A stretch of DNA of 11,655 nucleotides from Acidobacteriota bacterium (GCA_003222455.1 QHWF01000240.1:1-11655), one strand, 5' to 3'; positions 1-7,145 are shown, counted from the stretch's first letter. Made by a program: numbers and translations. Notes: generated by a model from the sequence alone, not told the origin.

Positions 1-227
1 AGGATCTCGAGCCCGCGCCCGCGCGCCGCCCGCAGGGTGTTGATGTGATCCTGCGGATCCACCAGAAATCGCGTCGCCATCGCGGCGATGTTGCGTGCCG
101 CCACGGCCTCGCTGACGGAATCGGGCCGCCCCAGGAGCAATCCGCAACACTCGCGCGGCGCTTCAGCACGCGCATGCGCGACGACGGCCTCGAGCGCGCG
201 ACGGACGATCGCAATTCCTGATGTCAA
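1..227 (-). CDS. M67-family (JAMM/MPN) metallopeptidase, N-terminal part, cut by window edge
   Basis: About 75 residues are visible on the minus strand before the left edge. The segment HARAEAPRECCGLLLGR (about residues 18-34) is typical of the JAMM/MPN start, with the family's catalytic Glu at E26. It is followed by RFLVDPQDHINTLRAARGRG, the stretch that in these proteins precedes the zinc-binding HxHP motif; that motif would lie outside the window. Family knowledge: bacterial JAMM proteins are zinc isopeptidases that often cleave small ubiquitin-like sulfur carriers such as ThiS/MoaD/CysO. The substrate here cannot be told. I chose the TTG at 225-227 because it gives the expected N-terminus and no in-frame ATG lies upstream within the gap. 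The sequence before it is a heptamer array, so the ribosome binding site is doubtful. It lies downstream of the thiolase on the same strand. Family sure, start uncertain. Confidence 0.75.
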   Translation of the reverse strand, partial: MTSGIAIVRRALEAVVAHARAEAPRECCGLLLGRPDSVSEAVAARNIAAMATRFLVDPQDHINTLRAARGRGLEI

Positions 228-252
228 ATTCCGAATTCCGAATTCCGAATTT
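228..252. repeat. AATTCCG heptamer tandem array between thiolase and M67 peptidase genes
   Basis: Three tandem AATTCCG-type units plus a partial fourth fill the whole 25-bp gap between the thiolase stop codon and the presumed TTG start of the next gene. In the transcript direction the unit reads CGGAATT, so it supplies GGA trinucleotides; one sits about 9 nt from the TTG and could act as a weak Shine-Dalgarno. Confidence 0.85.
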
Positions 253-1446
253 CTACAGCGCCTCCACAACCATCGCAATCCCCATCCCGCCGCCGATGCA
301 CAGCGATGCGACTCCGTGCCGGAGCTTCCGCGCACGCAGCGCATAAATCAATGTCGTCAGGATCCGCGCGCCGCTGGCGCCAATCGGATGACCGAGCGCG
401 ACGGCGCCGCCATTCACGTTGACCTTCGCCGCGTCGAGGCCGAGCTCGCGCACGACCGCGAGCGACTGGACGGCGAACGCCTCGTTCAGTTCAAACAGAT
501 CGATGTCCTCGGTTCTGAGGCGGGCCCGATCGAGCGCCTGGCGAACGGCGGGGACCGGGCCCATTCCCATGATCGCCGGGTCGACGCCGATGACCGCGTG
601 CGACACGATGCGCGCCAGAGGCGCAGCTCCCATGGCGCTCGCCTTCGCGCGGGAGGTCACGACCAGCGCAGCGGCGCCGTCATTGATCCCGGACGCATTG
701 CCGGCCGTCACACTTCCCTGTTTCCTGTTGAATGCCGCCTTCAGTTCGGCGAGCTTCTCCATCGTTGTCCCGGCGCGTGGATATTCGTCGGTGTCGACGC
801 GCCGGAGCTCCCCTTTCTTCTGCGGGATCTCGACAGGCACGATCTCGTCTCTGAAGCGGCCCGCCTTGATCGCGCGCTCTGCGCGCTGCTGGCTCTCTGC
901 CGCGAATCGATCTTGATCCTCACGCGAAATCTGATATCGGGCGGCGACGGCCTCCGCGGTCATGCCCATGTGACAGTGCTCGATCGCGCACATCAAGCCC
1001 TCGGTCAGGATCGAATCAATCGCTTCAACGTTGCCCATCCGATAGCCCCACCGCGCACCGGCGAGAAGATAGGGCGCGTTCGACATCGACTCGGTCCCGC
1101 CGGCAACGACCGTATCCACGTACCCCATGTGAATGGCCTCGGTCGCGTGGACAACCGCCTGCAGGCCTGAACCGCACACGCGATTCACCGTTTCAGCGGG
1201 AACGTCAACCGGCAGCCCGGCCCGGAGGGCGGCCTGCCGCGCCACGTTCATCCCGGCACCTGCCTGAAGCACGCATCCAAGGACCACGTCACCGACATCG
1301 GTCACTTGAACGTGCGCCCGGGCGATCGCCTCGCGGACGACGATGGTCGCGAGATCGACCGCCGAGAGATCTCTGAACACGCCGCCGAACGATCCGATCG
1401 GCGTCCGGCACGCGCTCAGGATCACTGCCCCGAAGTCGTTGTCCAT
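253..1446 (-). CDS. acetyl-CoA C-acetyltransferase (thiolase)
   Basis: A 397-residue cytosolic thiolase, the usual length for the biosynthetic/degradative thiolase family. Every active-site block is intact. The nucleophile is C91 in NRVCGSGLQAV, N321 is in NEAF, H353 is in GHPIGASGA, and the second cysteine C383 is in CIGGGMGIA. The N-terminal VILSACRTPIGSFGG is also typical. Family knowledge: the enzyme condenses two acetyl-CoA to acetoacetyl-CoA or runs the reverse thiolysis. The HCHMGMTAE segment (158-166) resembles the short-chain acetoacetyl-CoA class rather than long-chain FadA, but no adjacent PHB, ketone-body or beta-oxidation gene is visible to fix the role. The ATG at 1446 lacks a Shine-Dalgarno and lies 6 nt after a TATAAT, so the message may be leaderless. 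It is divergent from the M16 protease gene. Confidence 0.93.
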   Translation of the reverse strand: MDNDFGAVILSACRTPIGSFGGVFRDLSAVDLATIVVREAIARAHVQVTDVGDVVLGCVLQAGAGMNVARQAALRAGLPVDVPAETVNRVCGSGLQAVVHATEAIHMGYVDTVVAGGTESMSNAPYLLAGARWGYRMGNVEAIDSILTEGLMCAIEHCHMGMTAEAVAARYQISREDQDRFAAESQQRAERAIKAGRFRDEIVPVEIPQKKGELRRVDTDEYPRAGTTMEKLAELKAAFNRKQGSVTAGNASGINDGAAALVVTSRAKASAMGAAPLARIVSHAVIGVDPAIMGMGPVPAVRQALDRARLRTEDIDLFELNEAFAVQSLAVVRELGLDAAKVNVNGGAVALGHPIGASGARILTTLIYALRARKLRHGVASLCIGGGMGIAMVVEAL

Positions 1447-1452
1447 GTGGCA

Positions 1453-1458
1453 ATTATA
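1453..1458 (-). promoter_or_regulatory. TATAAT -10 element, possible leaderless promoter for the thiolase
   Basis: A perfect TATAAT on the minus strand is followed by six bases (TGCCAC) and then the ATG at 1446. A start seven bases after the hexamer would be the A of the start codon. No convincing TTGACA-like -35 is found at 16-18 bp. The divergent gap is only 42 bp, so this element would share DNA with whatever promoter serves the M16 gene. Confidence 0.4.
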
Positions 1459-1479
1459 CGTGCTACGATCGCTGGATCC

Positions 1480-1484
1480 GGAGG
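1480..1484 (+). promoter_or_regulatory. Shine-Dalgarno GGAGG fixing the M16 protease start
   Basis: GGAGG lies four bases before the ATG at 1489. It is the only good ribosome binding site near the 5' end of this reading frame. It favours 1489 over the in-frame ATG at 1522 and over starts further upstream that would lie inside the divergent thiolase gene. Confidence 0.7.
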
Positions 1485-1488
1485 CTGC

Positions 1489-4341
1489 ATGAACGTGCGA
1501 GTGCGTCGGCGTTGCGTCGCGATGCCACAGAAACTGCGCTTCCTCGGCTCATCAGTCGCTGTCTTGTGGCTTGCGGTGATCGCCACCGCGCAGACGTTCA
1601 ATCTGCAGGACGCGCTCCCCTTCGACAAGGCGGTGCACACCGCCACGCTGCCGAACGGCCTGAAGTACTTCGTCCGTCACAACGATCGGCCCGCGAAGCG
1701 GATCTCGCTGAGGCTGGCCGTCAAGGCCGGGTCGATCAACGAGGCCGACAATCAGCAGGGCCTCGCGCACCTGATCGAGCACATGGCCTTCAACGGCAGC
1801 GATCATTTCAAGCCGGGCGAACTGGTGTCGTACTTCGAGTCCACTGGCTCTCGGCTCGGGCCTCATGTCAACGCCTATACCAGCTTCGACGAAACCGTGT
1901 ACCTGCTCGACTTGCCGACCGACAAACCCGATATCGTGTCGAAGGGGCTCGCGGCGCTCGCGGATTTTGCCGGCGGACTCACCCTCAGCGAGGAAGAGGT
2001 GAACAAGGAACGCGGCGTCGTCATCGAGGAATGGCGTGGCGGCCTCGGCGCCGGCTCGCGGATCCGCGACAAGCAGTTTCCGATTCTGTTCTACAAGTCG
2101 CGCTATGCCGAGCGACTGCCGATCGGCAAGCCTGATGTGATCCGGAACGCGCCGGTCGAACGGCTGCGCGCGTTTTACGACACCTGGTACCGGCCCGACC
2201 GGATGGCGGTGATCGCCGTCGGCGACATCGATGCGAGCCAGATCGAGCAATCGATCAAGGAGACGTTTGCCAGCGTGAAGGCGCGGGGAACCAGCGCGCC
2301 GCAGCCGGACCGCACCGTTCCCATCCACACGGAGACGCTGGTGAGCGTCGTCACCGATCCTGAAGCGACGTCTTCGAACGTCCAGATTCTCCGCAAGCGT
2401 TCGCGTGAAAGCGAATCCCGGGTTGAAGACTATCGCCGGCAGCTCATCGAGCGTTTCGTGGATGACATGATCGATGATCGGTTCGGCGAGATCGCGCGTA
2501 AGGGCGACGCGAAGATTCTCAACGGCGGCGCCAGCAACAGTTCGATCAGCCGGACAGTTTCGACCTTCACCCTGGGCGCCGGCGTCCAGGACGGCCGGCT
2601 CGAGGACGGGATCGCCGCGCTCGCGACTGAAGCGAAGCGAATCCGTGAGTTTGGCTTCAGCGCGACGGAAATGGATCGGGCGAAGAAATGGATGGCCGCG
2701 TCGTACGAGCGGGCCTACAGCGAGCGCGACAAGACCGAGAGCAGCTCGTTTGCCTCCGAATACGTGCGCTACTTCCTGGACGACGAGCCGAGTCCTGGAA
2801 TCGAGTACGAATACAAGCTGGTGCAGCAGCTGCTGCCCGGAATCTCGGTGAATGAAGCGTCGGCGATGGCCAAGGCGCTGCTGGCCGACGACAGCCGGGT
2901 GATTCTCGCGGTCTCGCCGCAGAAGCCGGCAATCCGCATTCCGAGCGACGCCGAGCTTCAGGCGGCCCTGACCGCCACCAATGCGGCGCCAGTCACGGAG
3001 TGGGTGGACGCGAGCTCGGGACGTGCGCTCATGGAACACGCGCCGGCGGCGGCCGCGGTGGTTTCGCGACGCGCGATCGACGGGCTCGGCGTCACGGTCG
3101 TGAAGTTCGCGAATGGGGTCGACGCATGGTTGAAACCGACCGACTTCAAGAACGATCAGGTCCTGTTCACGCTCGACGCGCCCGGCGGAACGTCGTTGGC
3201 GCCCGCTGCCGACTACCCGGAAGCGACGCTGGCTACGGGTTTCGTCAACCTGTCGGGCGCCGGCGGTTTGAAGGCGGTCGATTTGCAGAAGGTGCTGGCG
3301 GGCAAAATCGCGTCGGCGCGCCCCTATGCGTTCCTGTCCTCGCACGGTATTTCCGGGTCCGCGGCCCCGGCGCATCTCGAAACGGCGCTCCAGCTGCTGT
3401 TCCAGAACTTCACCGCACCGGGAAATGACGATGAGTCGTTTGCGCTGATGAAGCGCCAGCTCGAAGCGATGCTGTCCAACCGTGGCCGCGCGCCGGCCCA
3501 GATCTTCGGCGAAAAGCTCGCGCAAGTGAACACGTCGAATCACTACACTGTGCAACCGCTTACTACCGAGCGCCTCGCCATGCTCGATCGGCGGAAGATG
3601 CTCGCCTTCTACCAACAGCGGTTTTCGAACGCGGCCGATTTCACGTTTTTCATGGTGGGAGCCTTCACCGTTGACGAGACCGTGCCGTTGCTGGCGCGAT
3701 ACCTCGGCTCGCTGCCCTCAACCGGCCAATCGAGCTCGCGACACCGTGACATCGGGATCCATTTCCCGGAGTCGTCGGAGCGCGTCTTCGTCGAAGCGGG
3801 CCGCGAGCCCCGTGGCCAGACGGTCATCAGCTTTTTCGCCGACCCGCCCGCCGACCCGATGGAACAGGAGAGGATCGCGGAAGCGACAACCGTGCTGGAG
3901 ACGGCGCTGCGCGACATCCTGCGCGAAGAGCTCGGTCAGACATACACCGTGTCGGTCGGCCTGTCACAACCGCTGCCGCAGCGGGGCGCCGGCTACGTCC
4001 AGGTGCGTTTTGGCGCCGCCCCGGAGAATCTGGAGTCGATGACCGTGCGTGTCATGCAGGAATTGAAGCGGCTGCAGGATGAAGGACCCTCGAGCGATCT
4101 CACGAACCGGGCCAAGGAATCGGCGCGCCGAGGCTACGAGGTGGCCTTGAAACAGAACGACTACTGGCTGCGCCGCCTCGAGACGGTGCACACCCTCGGC
4201 CGCGACCCGGTCGAGATTCTAACGCGCAACGAGCGCATCGACGCCGTGACGCCGCAGATCCTGCAGGACGTATTCCGGAAATACTTCCCGTTCGATCGCT
4301 CCACCGTCGTTACGCTGCTGCCGGCGCCGGCGGCGCCCTGA
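1489..4341 (+). CDS. exported M16-family zinc metalloprotease, PqqL-like, two M16 modules
   Basis: A 950-residue protein. The N-terminus has a basic stretch (RVRRR, then QKLR) and a hydrophobic segment around 19-33 ending in IATA before QTF, which reads as a cleavable signal peptide, so the enzyme probably acts in the periplasm. The N-terminal M16 module carries the inverted zinc motif HLIEH (H94, E97, H98) and the distal Glu region KERGVVIEEWR (E174 likely ligand), so it should be active. A second, C-terminal module has the LREELGQTYTVSVG segment near residue 810 and no HxxEH, the usual non-catalytic half that closes the chamber. Length and layout match the pitrilysin/PqqL group. Family knowledge: these enzymes degrade peptides and short unfolded chains. 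The substrate is unknown and no pqq genes are nearby. It is convergent with tyrA. Confidence 0.9.
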   Translation: MNVRVRRRCVAMPQKLRFLGSSVAVLWLAVIATAQTFNLQDALPFDKAVHTATLPNGLKYFVRHNDRPAKRISLRLAVKAGSINEADNQQGLAHLIEHMAFNGSDHFKPGELVSYFESTGSRLGPHVNAYTSFDETVYLLDLPTDKPDIVSKGLAALADFAGGLTLSEEEVNKERGVVIEEWRGGLGAGSRIRDKQFPILFYKSRYAERLPIGKPDVIRNAPVERLRAFYDTWYRPDRMAVIAVGDIDASQIEQSIKETFASVKARGTSAPQPDRTVPIHTETLVSVVTDPEATSSNVQILRKRSRESESRVEDYRRQLIERFVDDMIDDRFGEIARKGDAKILNGGASNSSISRTVSTFTLGAGVQDGRLEDGIAALATEAKRIREFGFSATEMDRAKKWMAASYERAYSERDKTESSSFASEYVRYFLDDEPSPGIEYEYKLVQQLLPGISVNEASAMAKALLADDSRVILAVSPQKPAIRIPSDAELQAALTATNAAPVTEWVDASSGRALMEHAPAAAAVVSRRAIDGLGVTVVKFANGVDAWLKPTDFKNDQVLFTLDAPGGTSLAPAADYPEATLATGFVNLSGAGGLKAVDLQKVLAGKIASARPYAFLSSHGISGSAAPAHLETALQLLFQNFTAPGNDDESFALMKRQLEAMLSNRGRAPAQIFGEKLAQVNTSNHYTVQPLTTERLAMLDRRKMLAFYQQRFSNAADFTFFMVGAFTVDETVPLLARYLGSLPSTGQSSSRHRDIGIHFPESSERVFVEAGREPRGQTVISFFADPPADPMEQERIAEATTVLETALRDILREELGQTYTVSVGLSQPLPQRGAGYVQVRFGAAPENLESMTVRVMQELKRLQDEGPSSDLTNRAKESARRGYEVALKQNDYWLRRLETVHTLGRDPVEILTRNERIDAVTPQILQDVFRKYFPFDRSTVVTLLPAPAAP

Positions 4342-4360
4342 CGGCGAGCACGACGATCAA

Positions 4361-4387
4361 CGCAGAACTCGCAGAATTCGCAGAAAA
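4361..4387. repeat. 9-bp CGCAGAANN tandem array, three units
   Basis: Three exactly abutting 9-mers, CGCAGAACT, CGCAGAATT and CGCAGAAAA, begin 19 bp after the M16 stop codon. The invariant core is CGCAGAA. No facing inverted copy is seen. It lies in the convergent gap 4342-4584, where I see no gene and no classical hairpin-plus-T-run terminator. Confidence 0.8.
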
Positions 4388-4432
4388 CCGTCCTTCAGAT
4401 TTGTTGTCCCGGTCTGCGGCGTCCGTGGCCAG

Positions 4433-4450
4433 GTCCGGCTGAAGCCGGAC
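4433..4450. repeat. perfect 8-bp-stem palindrome GTCCGGCT-GA-AGCCGGAC
   Basis: An 18-bp inverted repeat with a two-base loop in the gap between the convergent M16 and tyrA genes. It closely resembles the palindrome at 4546-4563 in stem ends (GTCCG...CGGAC) and size, which suggests copies of one dispersed family. It has no T-run on either side, so it is not a classical intrinsic terminator. Confidence 0.8.
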
Positions 4451-4500
4451 AGTACCCAGGGAAGCGCTCGTTCTTTAACTGATCGTTCCAGCGTTCAGTT

Positions 4501-4513
4501 GCAGGTGACCTGC
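4501..4513. repeat. small palindrome GCAGGT-G-ACCTGC
   Basis: A 13-bp perfect inverted repeat around a single central base, preceded by GTT. A related, degenerate string, GTTGCAAGTCACCTG, occurs near 10028-10042 in the trpC-trpF gap, next to other palindromes. The two may be remnants of one repeated element. Confidence 0.5.
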
Positions 4514-4545
4514 TGCGCGATGGCCGCGGGCGAGACCTCGGTAGT

Positions 4546-4563
4546 GTCCGCCTTCAGGCGGAC
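4546..4563. repeat. perfect 8-bp-stem palindrome GTCCGCCT-TC-AGGCGGAC
   Basis: A second 18-bp hairpin sequence 21 bp beyond the tyrA stop codon, with the same stem ends and the same two-base loop length as the element at 4433-4450. As the nearest stem-loop after tyrA it could help stop or stabilise that transcript, but no T-run follows it. Confidence 0.8.
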
Positions 4564-4584
4564 CTCGCGGCCGGGCGTTCGGCT

Positions 4585-5523
4585 CTACTTCTGGCGAAGA
4601 AGATCGCGCAGATCGCTCGCGTGAGAAAAGACGTCGGTGAGCCGATCGCCGTCCGGTAAGTCGCGCCGCAAGTCCTGCAGCAGCCCGATCAATTCGTCGA
4701 GCGCCGGACCAATCCGATCCGCGTTCGTGGCGGCAATGTCTCTCCAGATATCGGGTGGACTCCCGGCCAGGCGCGTGGTGTCGGCGAGACCGCGTCCCGC
4801 GAGCGCCAGTCCGTCGGGGCCCACGGCGTCGCCGACGACCTGCATCAACGCGCTCGCGGCGATCTGCGGCAGGTGGCTCAGAAATGCCACCAGCCGATCG
4901 TGGGCGTCCGCTGTCAGCATCCGTGGTTCCGAACCGAGCGCGCGGATGAACGCTGAGAGCTGCTCCAGCCCTTCGGTCGCCTGCCGTTCGTCCCGGGCAG
5001 AATCGAGGGACGAGGGATGAAAGAGTTCCCCGTCGGGCGTCAGCAGCCACGGGCGACCAGCAAAGAGATCCGACCGCGCGTGCTCCAGCCCGCCTTTCGC
5101 CGCGCCGCCCAGCGGATGCCCGCCGATGAACGTGAACCGCGCCGGCAGATGCCGCGCGGCCTTCACGATGTCGCGTTTGGTGCTGCCGGTATCCGTCACG
5201 ATCGCCGGCTTCTTGATGTGATCGTCCAGCTGCCCGAGCAGCGCGATGTTCTGCCTGACTGGCGCGGCGAGCACGATCAGGTCTGCTTCGGCGAGAACGA
5301 ACAGGTCGTCGGCGGCGACGTCGATCGCGTGCAGGCGCATCGCGGTTTCCAACACGTCTTTGTTGTCCACCGCGATCACCAGAGACGTCGGCCAGAGCTC
5401 CCGCGCCCGAAGTGCGATCGATCCGCCGATCAGCCCGAGGCCGACGATGCCGACCTTCGCAAACAGCGGCGGCTGCGTGTCGCGGCGGCCGGGCTGGCCT
5501 GGCTGGATGACGGGCAGCGCCAT
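4585..5523 (-). CDS. tyrA: prephenate dehydrogenase (NAD-type, TyrA)
   Basis: A 312-residue enzyme that oxidatively decarboxylates prephenate (or arogenate) on the tyrosine branch. The Rossmann motif KVGIVGLGLIGGS spans about residues 23-35. D53 in AVDNKD, at the end of the second strand, suggests NAD rather than NADP. GGHPLGG (H136) and DAHDRLVAFLSHLPQ (H208, H217) match the conserved substrate-binding and catalytic region of the TyrA family. There is no C-terminal ACT domain and no fused chorismate mutase, so no built-in feedback domain is seen. About 20 proline- and glutamine-containing residues precede the usual start of the fold. The ATG at 5523 follows directly after a CAGATTT-type repeat array and has no Shine-Dalgarno, so the start is less certain than the gene. 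It is the last gene of the aromatic operon. Confidence 0.92.
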   Translation of the reverse strand: MALPVIQPGQPGRRDTQPPLFAKVGIVGLGLIGGSIALRARELWPTSLVIAVDNKDVLETAMRLHAIDVAADDLFVLAEADLIVLAAPVRQNIALLGQLDDHIKKPAIVTDTGSTKRDIVKAARHLPARFTFIGGHPLGGAAKGGLEHARSDLFAGRPWLLTPDGELFHPSSLDSARDERQATEGLEQLSAFIRALGSEPRMLTADAHDRLVAFLSHLPQIAASALMQVVGDAVGPDGLALAGRGLADTTRLAGSPPDIWRDIAATNADRIGPALDELIGLLQDLRRDLPDGDRLTDVFSHASDLRDLLRQK

Positions 5524-5632
5524 GGAATTCAGATTTCAGATTGCAGATTTCAGATTGCGATTTCAGATTTCAGAATCCAGATTTCAGGATCCAGCTTTCA
5601 GACTGCAGCTTCCAGGGTTGCAGATTGCATTT
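5524..5632. repeat. degenerate CAGATTT heptamer array, left arm, abutting tyrA start
   Basis: On the plus strand this stretch is built of CAGATTT, CAGATTG and decayed relatives such as CAGAATC, CAGGATC and CAGACTG, with 7-bp phasing most regular at 5530-5573 and decaying towards 5632. It begins next to the tyrA start codon and takes the place where a ribosome binding site would be. A complementary array in the opposite orientation lies at 5669-5752. Confidence 0.85.
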
Positions 5633-5668
5633 GAAGATTGTGACATTGGGTGAGCGCAGTCCGATTAC

Positions 5669-5752
5669 TTGAAATCTGAAACGTGATCTCAATCTCAAAT
5701 CATCTCCAATCTGAAATCATCTCCAATCTGAAATCTGAAATCTGAAATCTAC
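5669..5752. repeat. AAATCTG heptamer array, right arm, inverted relative to 5524-5632
   Basis: On the plus strand this arm reads AAATCTG, the reverse complement of the left arm unit. The cleanest part is 5725-5750, with consecutive AAATCTG units. It also holds a perfect direct duplication of a 17-mer, AAATCATCTCCAATCTG, at 5697-5713 and 5714-5730. A unique spacer of roughly 36 bp separates it from the left arm. Together the arms fill the 244-bp gap between the DAHP synthase stop and the tyrA start, where I see no gene. Confidence 0.85.
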
Positions 5753-5767
5753 AATTTCGTGATCGCA

Positions 5768-6811
5768 TTACGACCATCCGCGCCTCGCAACGGGCTCGAG
5801 ACAGATGCTTCGTCCGATTGCCGGCGCGATGATCCGCAGCTCGGCCATCAATCGATCGAACTGACTCGGGAACAGCGACTGCGCGCCGTCGCTCAATGCA
5901 TGATCCGGATCGCAGTGCACTTCGATGATCAGACCGTCGGCGCCGGCCGCGACCGCGGCGCGCGCCATGGGCACCACCATGTCGCGGCGTCCGGCGCCGT
6001 GGCTCGGGTCGGCAACAATCGGGAGATGACTGAGCTTGCGCACGACCGGAATCGCGGAAATGTCGAAGGTGTTGCGCGTCGCGGTCTCGAAGGTGCGGAT
6101 GCCGCGTTCGCAGAGGATGACGTCGGTATTGCCGCCGCTCAACACGTACTCCGCCGAGAGCAGCCATTCCTCGATGGTCGCGGAGATGCCCCGTTTCAAC
6201 AGGACCGGTTTGCGCACATGACCGAGCTCCCGCAGCAGCGTGAAGTTCTGCATGTTGCGCGCGCCAACCTGGAAGATGTCGGCGTACCGGTCGATCAGCT
6301 CGATCTGGCTGAGGTCCATCACCTCGGTAATCAATTTCAGGTTCTCGGCGCGCGACGCGTCCCGGAGCAGGCGCAGCCCTTCCTCGCCGAGCCCCTGGAA
6401 GCTGTACGGCGAGCTGCGCGGCTTGAACGCGCCGCCGCGGAGGATCTTCGCGCCCGCACGACGGACCGCGGCCGCCGTGGTGCCCACCTGCTTCTCGTTC
6501 TCGGCCGAGCACGGACCGGCCATGACGATGACCTCGTCGCCGCCCAGCCGGATGTCGCCAATCATGACGACGGTTCCTTCGGGTTTGAACGTCCGGCTGG
6601 CGAGCTTGTACGGCGACGAGATCCTCAGGACCTCGTGGACGCCGTCCAGCATCTCGATGAGCCCGGCGTCGGGCAGTCCCTGGCCCACGGCGCCGAGGAC
6701 GGTCCGCTCGACGCCCGTCGACCGGTGGACGTCCATCCCCATTTCCACCAGGCGCGCGACGACCTGCGCGATCTGCTCTTCGGTGGCTCGCTCCTGCATG
6801 ACTACGACCAT
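5768..6811 (-). CDS. aroF: 3-deoxy-7-phosphoheptulonate (DAHP) synthase, type I-beta with N-terminal regulatory domain
   Basis: A 347-residue enzyme joining phosphoenolpyruvate and erythrose 4-phosphate, the entry step of aromatic biosynthesis. Residues 1 to about 70 (MVVVMQERATEEQI onward) form the ferredoxin-like domain known from Thermotoga-type enzymes, where tyrosine or phenylalanine feedback is sensed. The barrel follows, with AGPCSAENEKQ (C101), KPRSSPYSFQGLG, QVGARNMQNF, LLKRG, DPSHGAGRRD (H271), IIEVH (E297) and DHALSDGAQSL (D308). Cys, His, Glu and Asp are the four metal ligands of the family and all are present. I chose the ATG at 6811 because it gives the standard N-terminus. A GGAGG lies 13 bases upstream, a long spacing. 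The frame is open further upstream, but that part overlaps the chorismate mutase gene and is not family-like. It starts 25 bp after that gene. Confidence 0.94.
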   Translation of the reverse strand: MVVVMQERATEEQIAQVVARLVEMGMDVHRSTGVERTVLGAVGQGLPDAGLIEMLDGVHEVLRISSPYKLASRTFKPEGTVVMIGDIRLGGDEVIVMAGPCSAENEKQVGTTAAAVRRAGAKILRGGAFKPRSSPYSFQGLGEEGLRLLRDASRAENLKLITEVMDLSQIELIDRYADIFQVGARNMQNFTLLRELGHVRKPVLLKRGISATIEEWLLSAEYVLSGGNTDVILCERGIRTFETATRNTFDISAIPVVRKLSHLPIVADPSHGAGRRDMVVPMARAAVAAGADGLIIEVHCDPDHALSDGAQSLFPSQFDRLMAELRIIAPAIGRSICLEPVARRGWS

Positions 6812-6836
6812 AGCTGTTGTCTCGCCTCCGCTGCCC

Positions 6837-7145
6837 TCACGAGTGACCGTCATCCGACACCACGCTGATCTCGTCGTGGACCAGACGCCGCTCGAGCCGC
6901 CGCGCCTCGTCGATGATGCGTTCGAACAATCGCGCGATGGCGTCGGGCCCGAGCGGGCCTTCCACCGCAACGTTCCGCACGTGCTCGAGCACCTGCTGCT
7001 CGCGCCCGGGCTGATACACCTCGATGCCCTGGGCTTTTTTCAGGCGGCCGATCTCGCAGGCCACGCGCGCGCGCTCGTTCAGCAGCCGGACGAGCACTTC
7101 GTCCACGCGGTCGATGTCGTTGCGGAGGTCGTCAAGCGTGCGCAT
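6837..7145 (-). CDS. chorismate mutase, monofunctional AroQ type
   Basis: A 102-residue all-helical AroQ-fold protein converting chorismate to prephenate, the substrate of TyrA in this operon. By hand alignment to the E. coli P-protein mutase domain, R8, R25, K36, R48 and E49 match catalytic R11, R28, K39, R51 and E52. The D48 position is Gln45 (VYQPGRE), and the Q88 position is Glu85 (EARRLERR), as in yeast chorismate mutase. The residue assignments are my alignment and could shift slightly in the last helix. The ATG overlaps the end of trpA by 14 bp, with GAAAGG upstream as ribosome binding site, so it is probably translationally coupled. It is encoded directly before DAHP synthase, to which such domains are fused in some bacteria; the two are separate here and in different frames. 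Confidence 0.9.
   Translation of the reverse strand: MRTLDDLRNDIDRVDEVLVRLLNERARVACEIGRLKKAQGIEVYQPGREQQVLEHVRNVAVEGPLGPDAIARLFERIIDEARRLERRLVHDEISVVSDDGHS

Noticed and set aside
1306..1488. An upstream extension of the M16 protease frame from an ATG at 1306
   Set aside because: It lies inside the divergent thiolase coding sequence and would place about 60 unrelated residues before the signal peptide. GGAGG supports the ATG at 1489.
1552..3615. A 687-codon open frame antisense to the M16 protease gene
   Set aside because: It is rich in Arg, His and Asp with no recognisable motif, and lies opposite a clear protease with intact zinc motifs. Long antisense frames are common in GC-rich genes.
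5524..5752. A CRISPR array
   Set aside because: The units are only 7 bp, abut one another, occur in both orientations and have no unique spacers of regular length. No cas gene is nearby.
6812..6970. An upstream extension of DAHP synthase to an ATG at 6970
   Set aside because: The added residues are the out-of-frame reading of the chorismate mutase gene. The family N-terminus starts at 6811.
6811..7145. A frameshifted chorismate mutase-DAHP synthase fusion
   Set aside because: The mutase has its own stop after a complete helix set, and the synthase has its own complete N-terminal regulatory domain and start. The two are simply adjacent genes in different frames.
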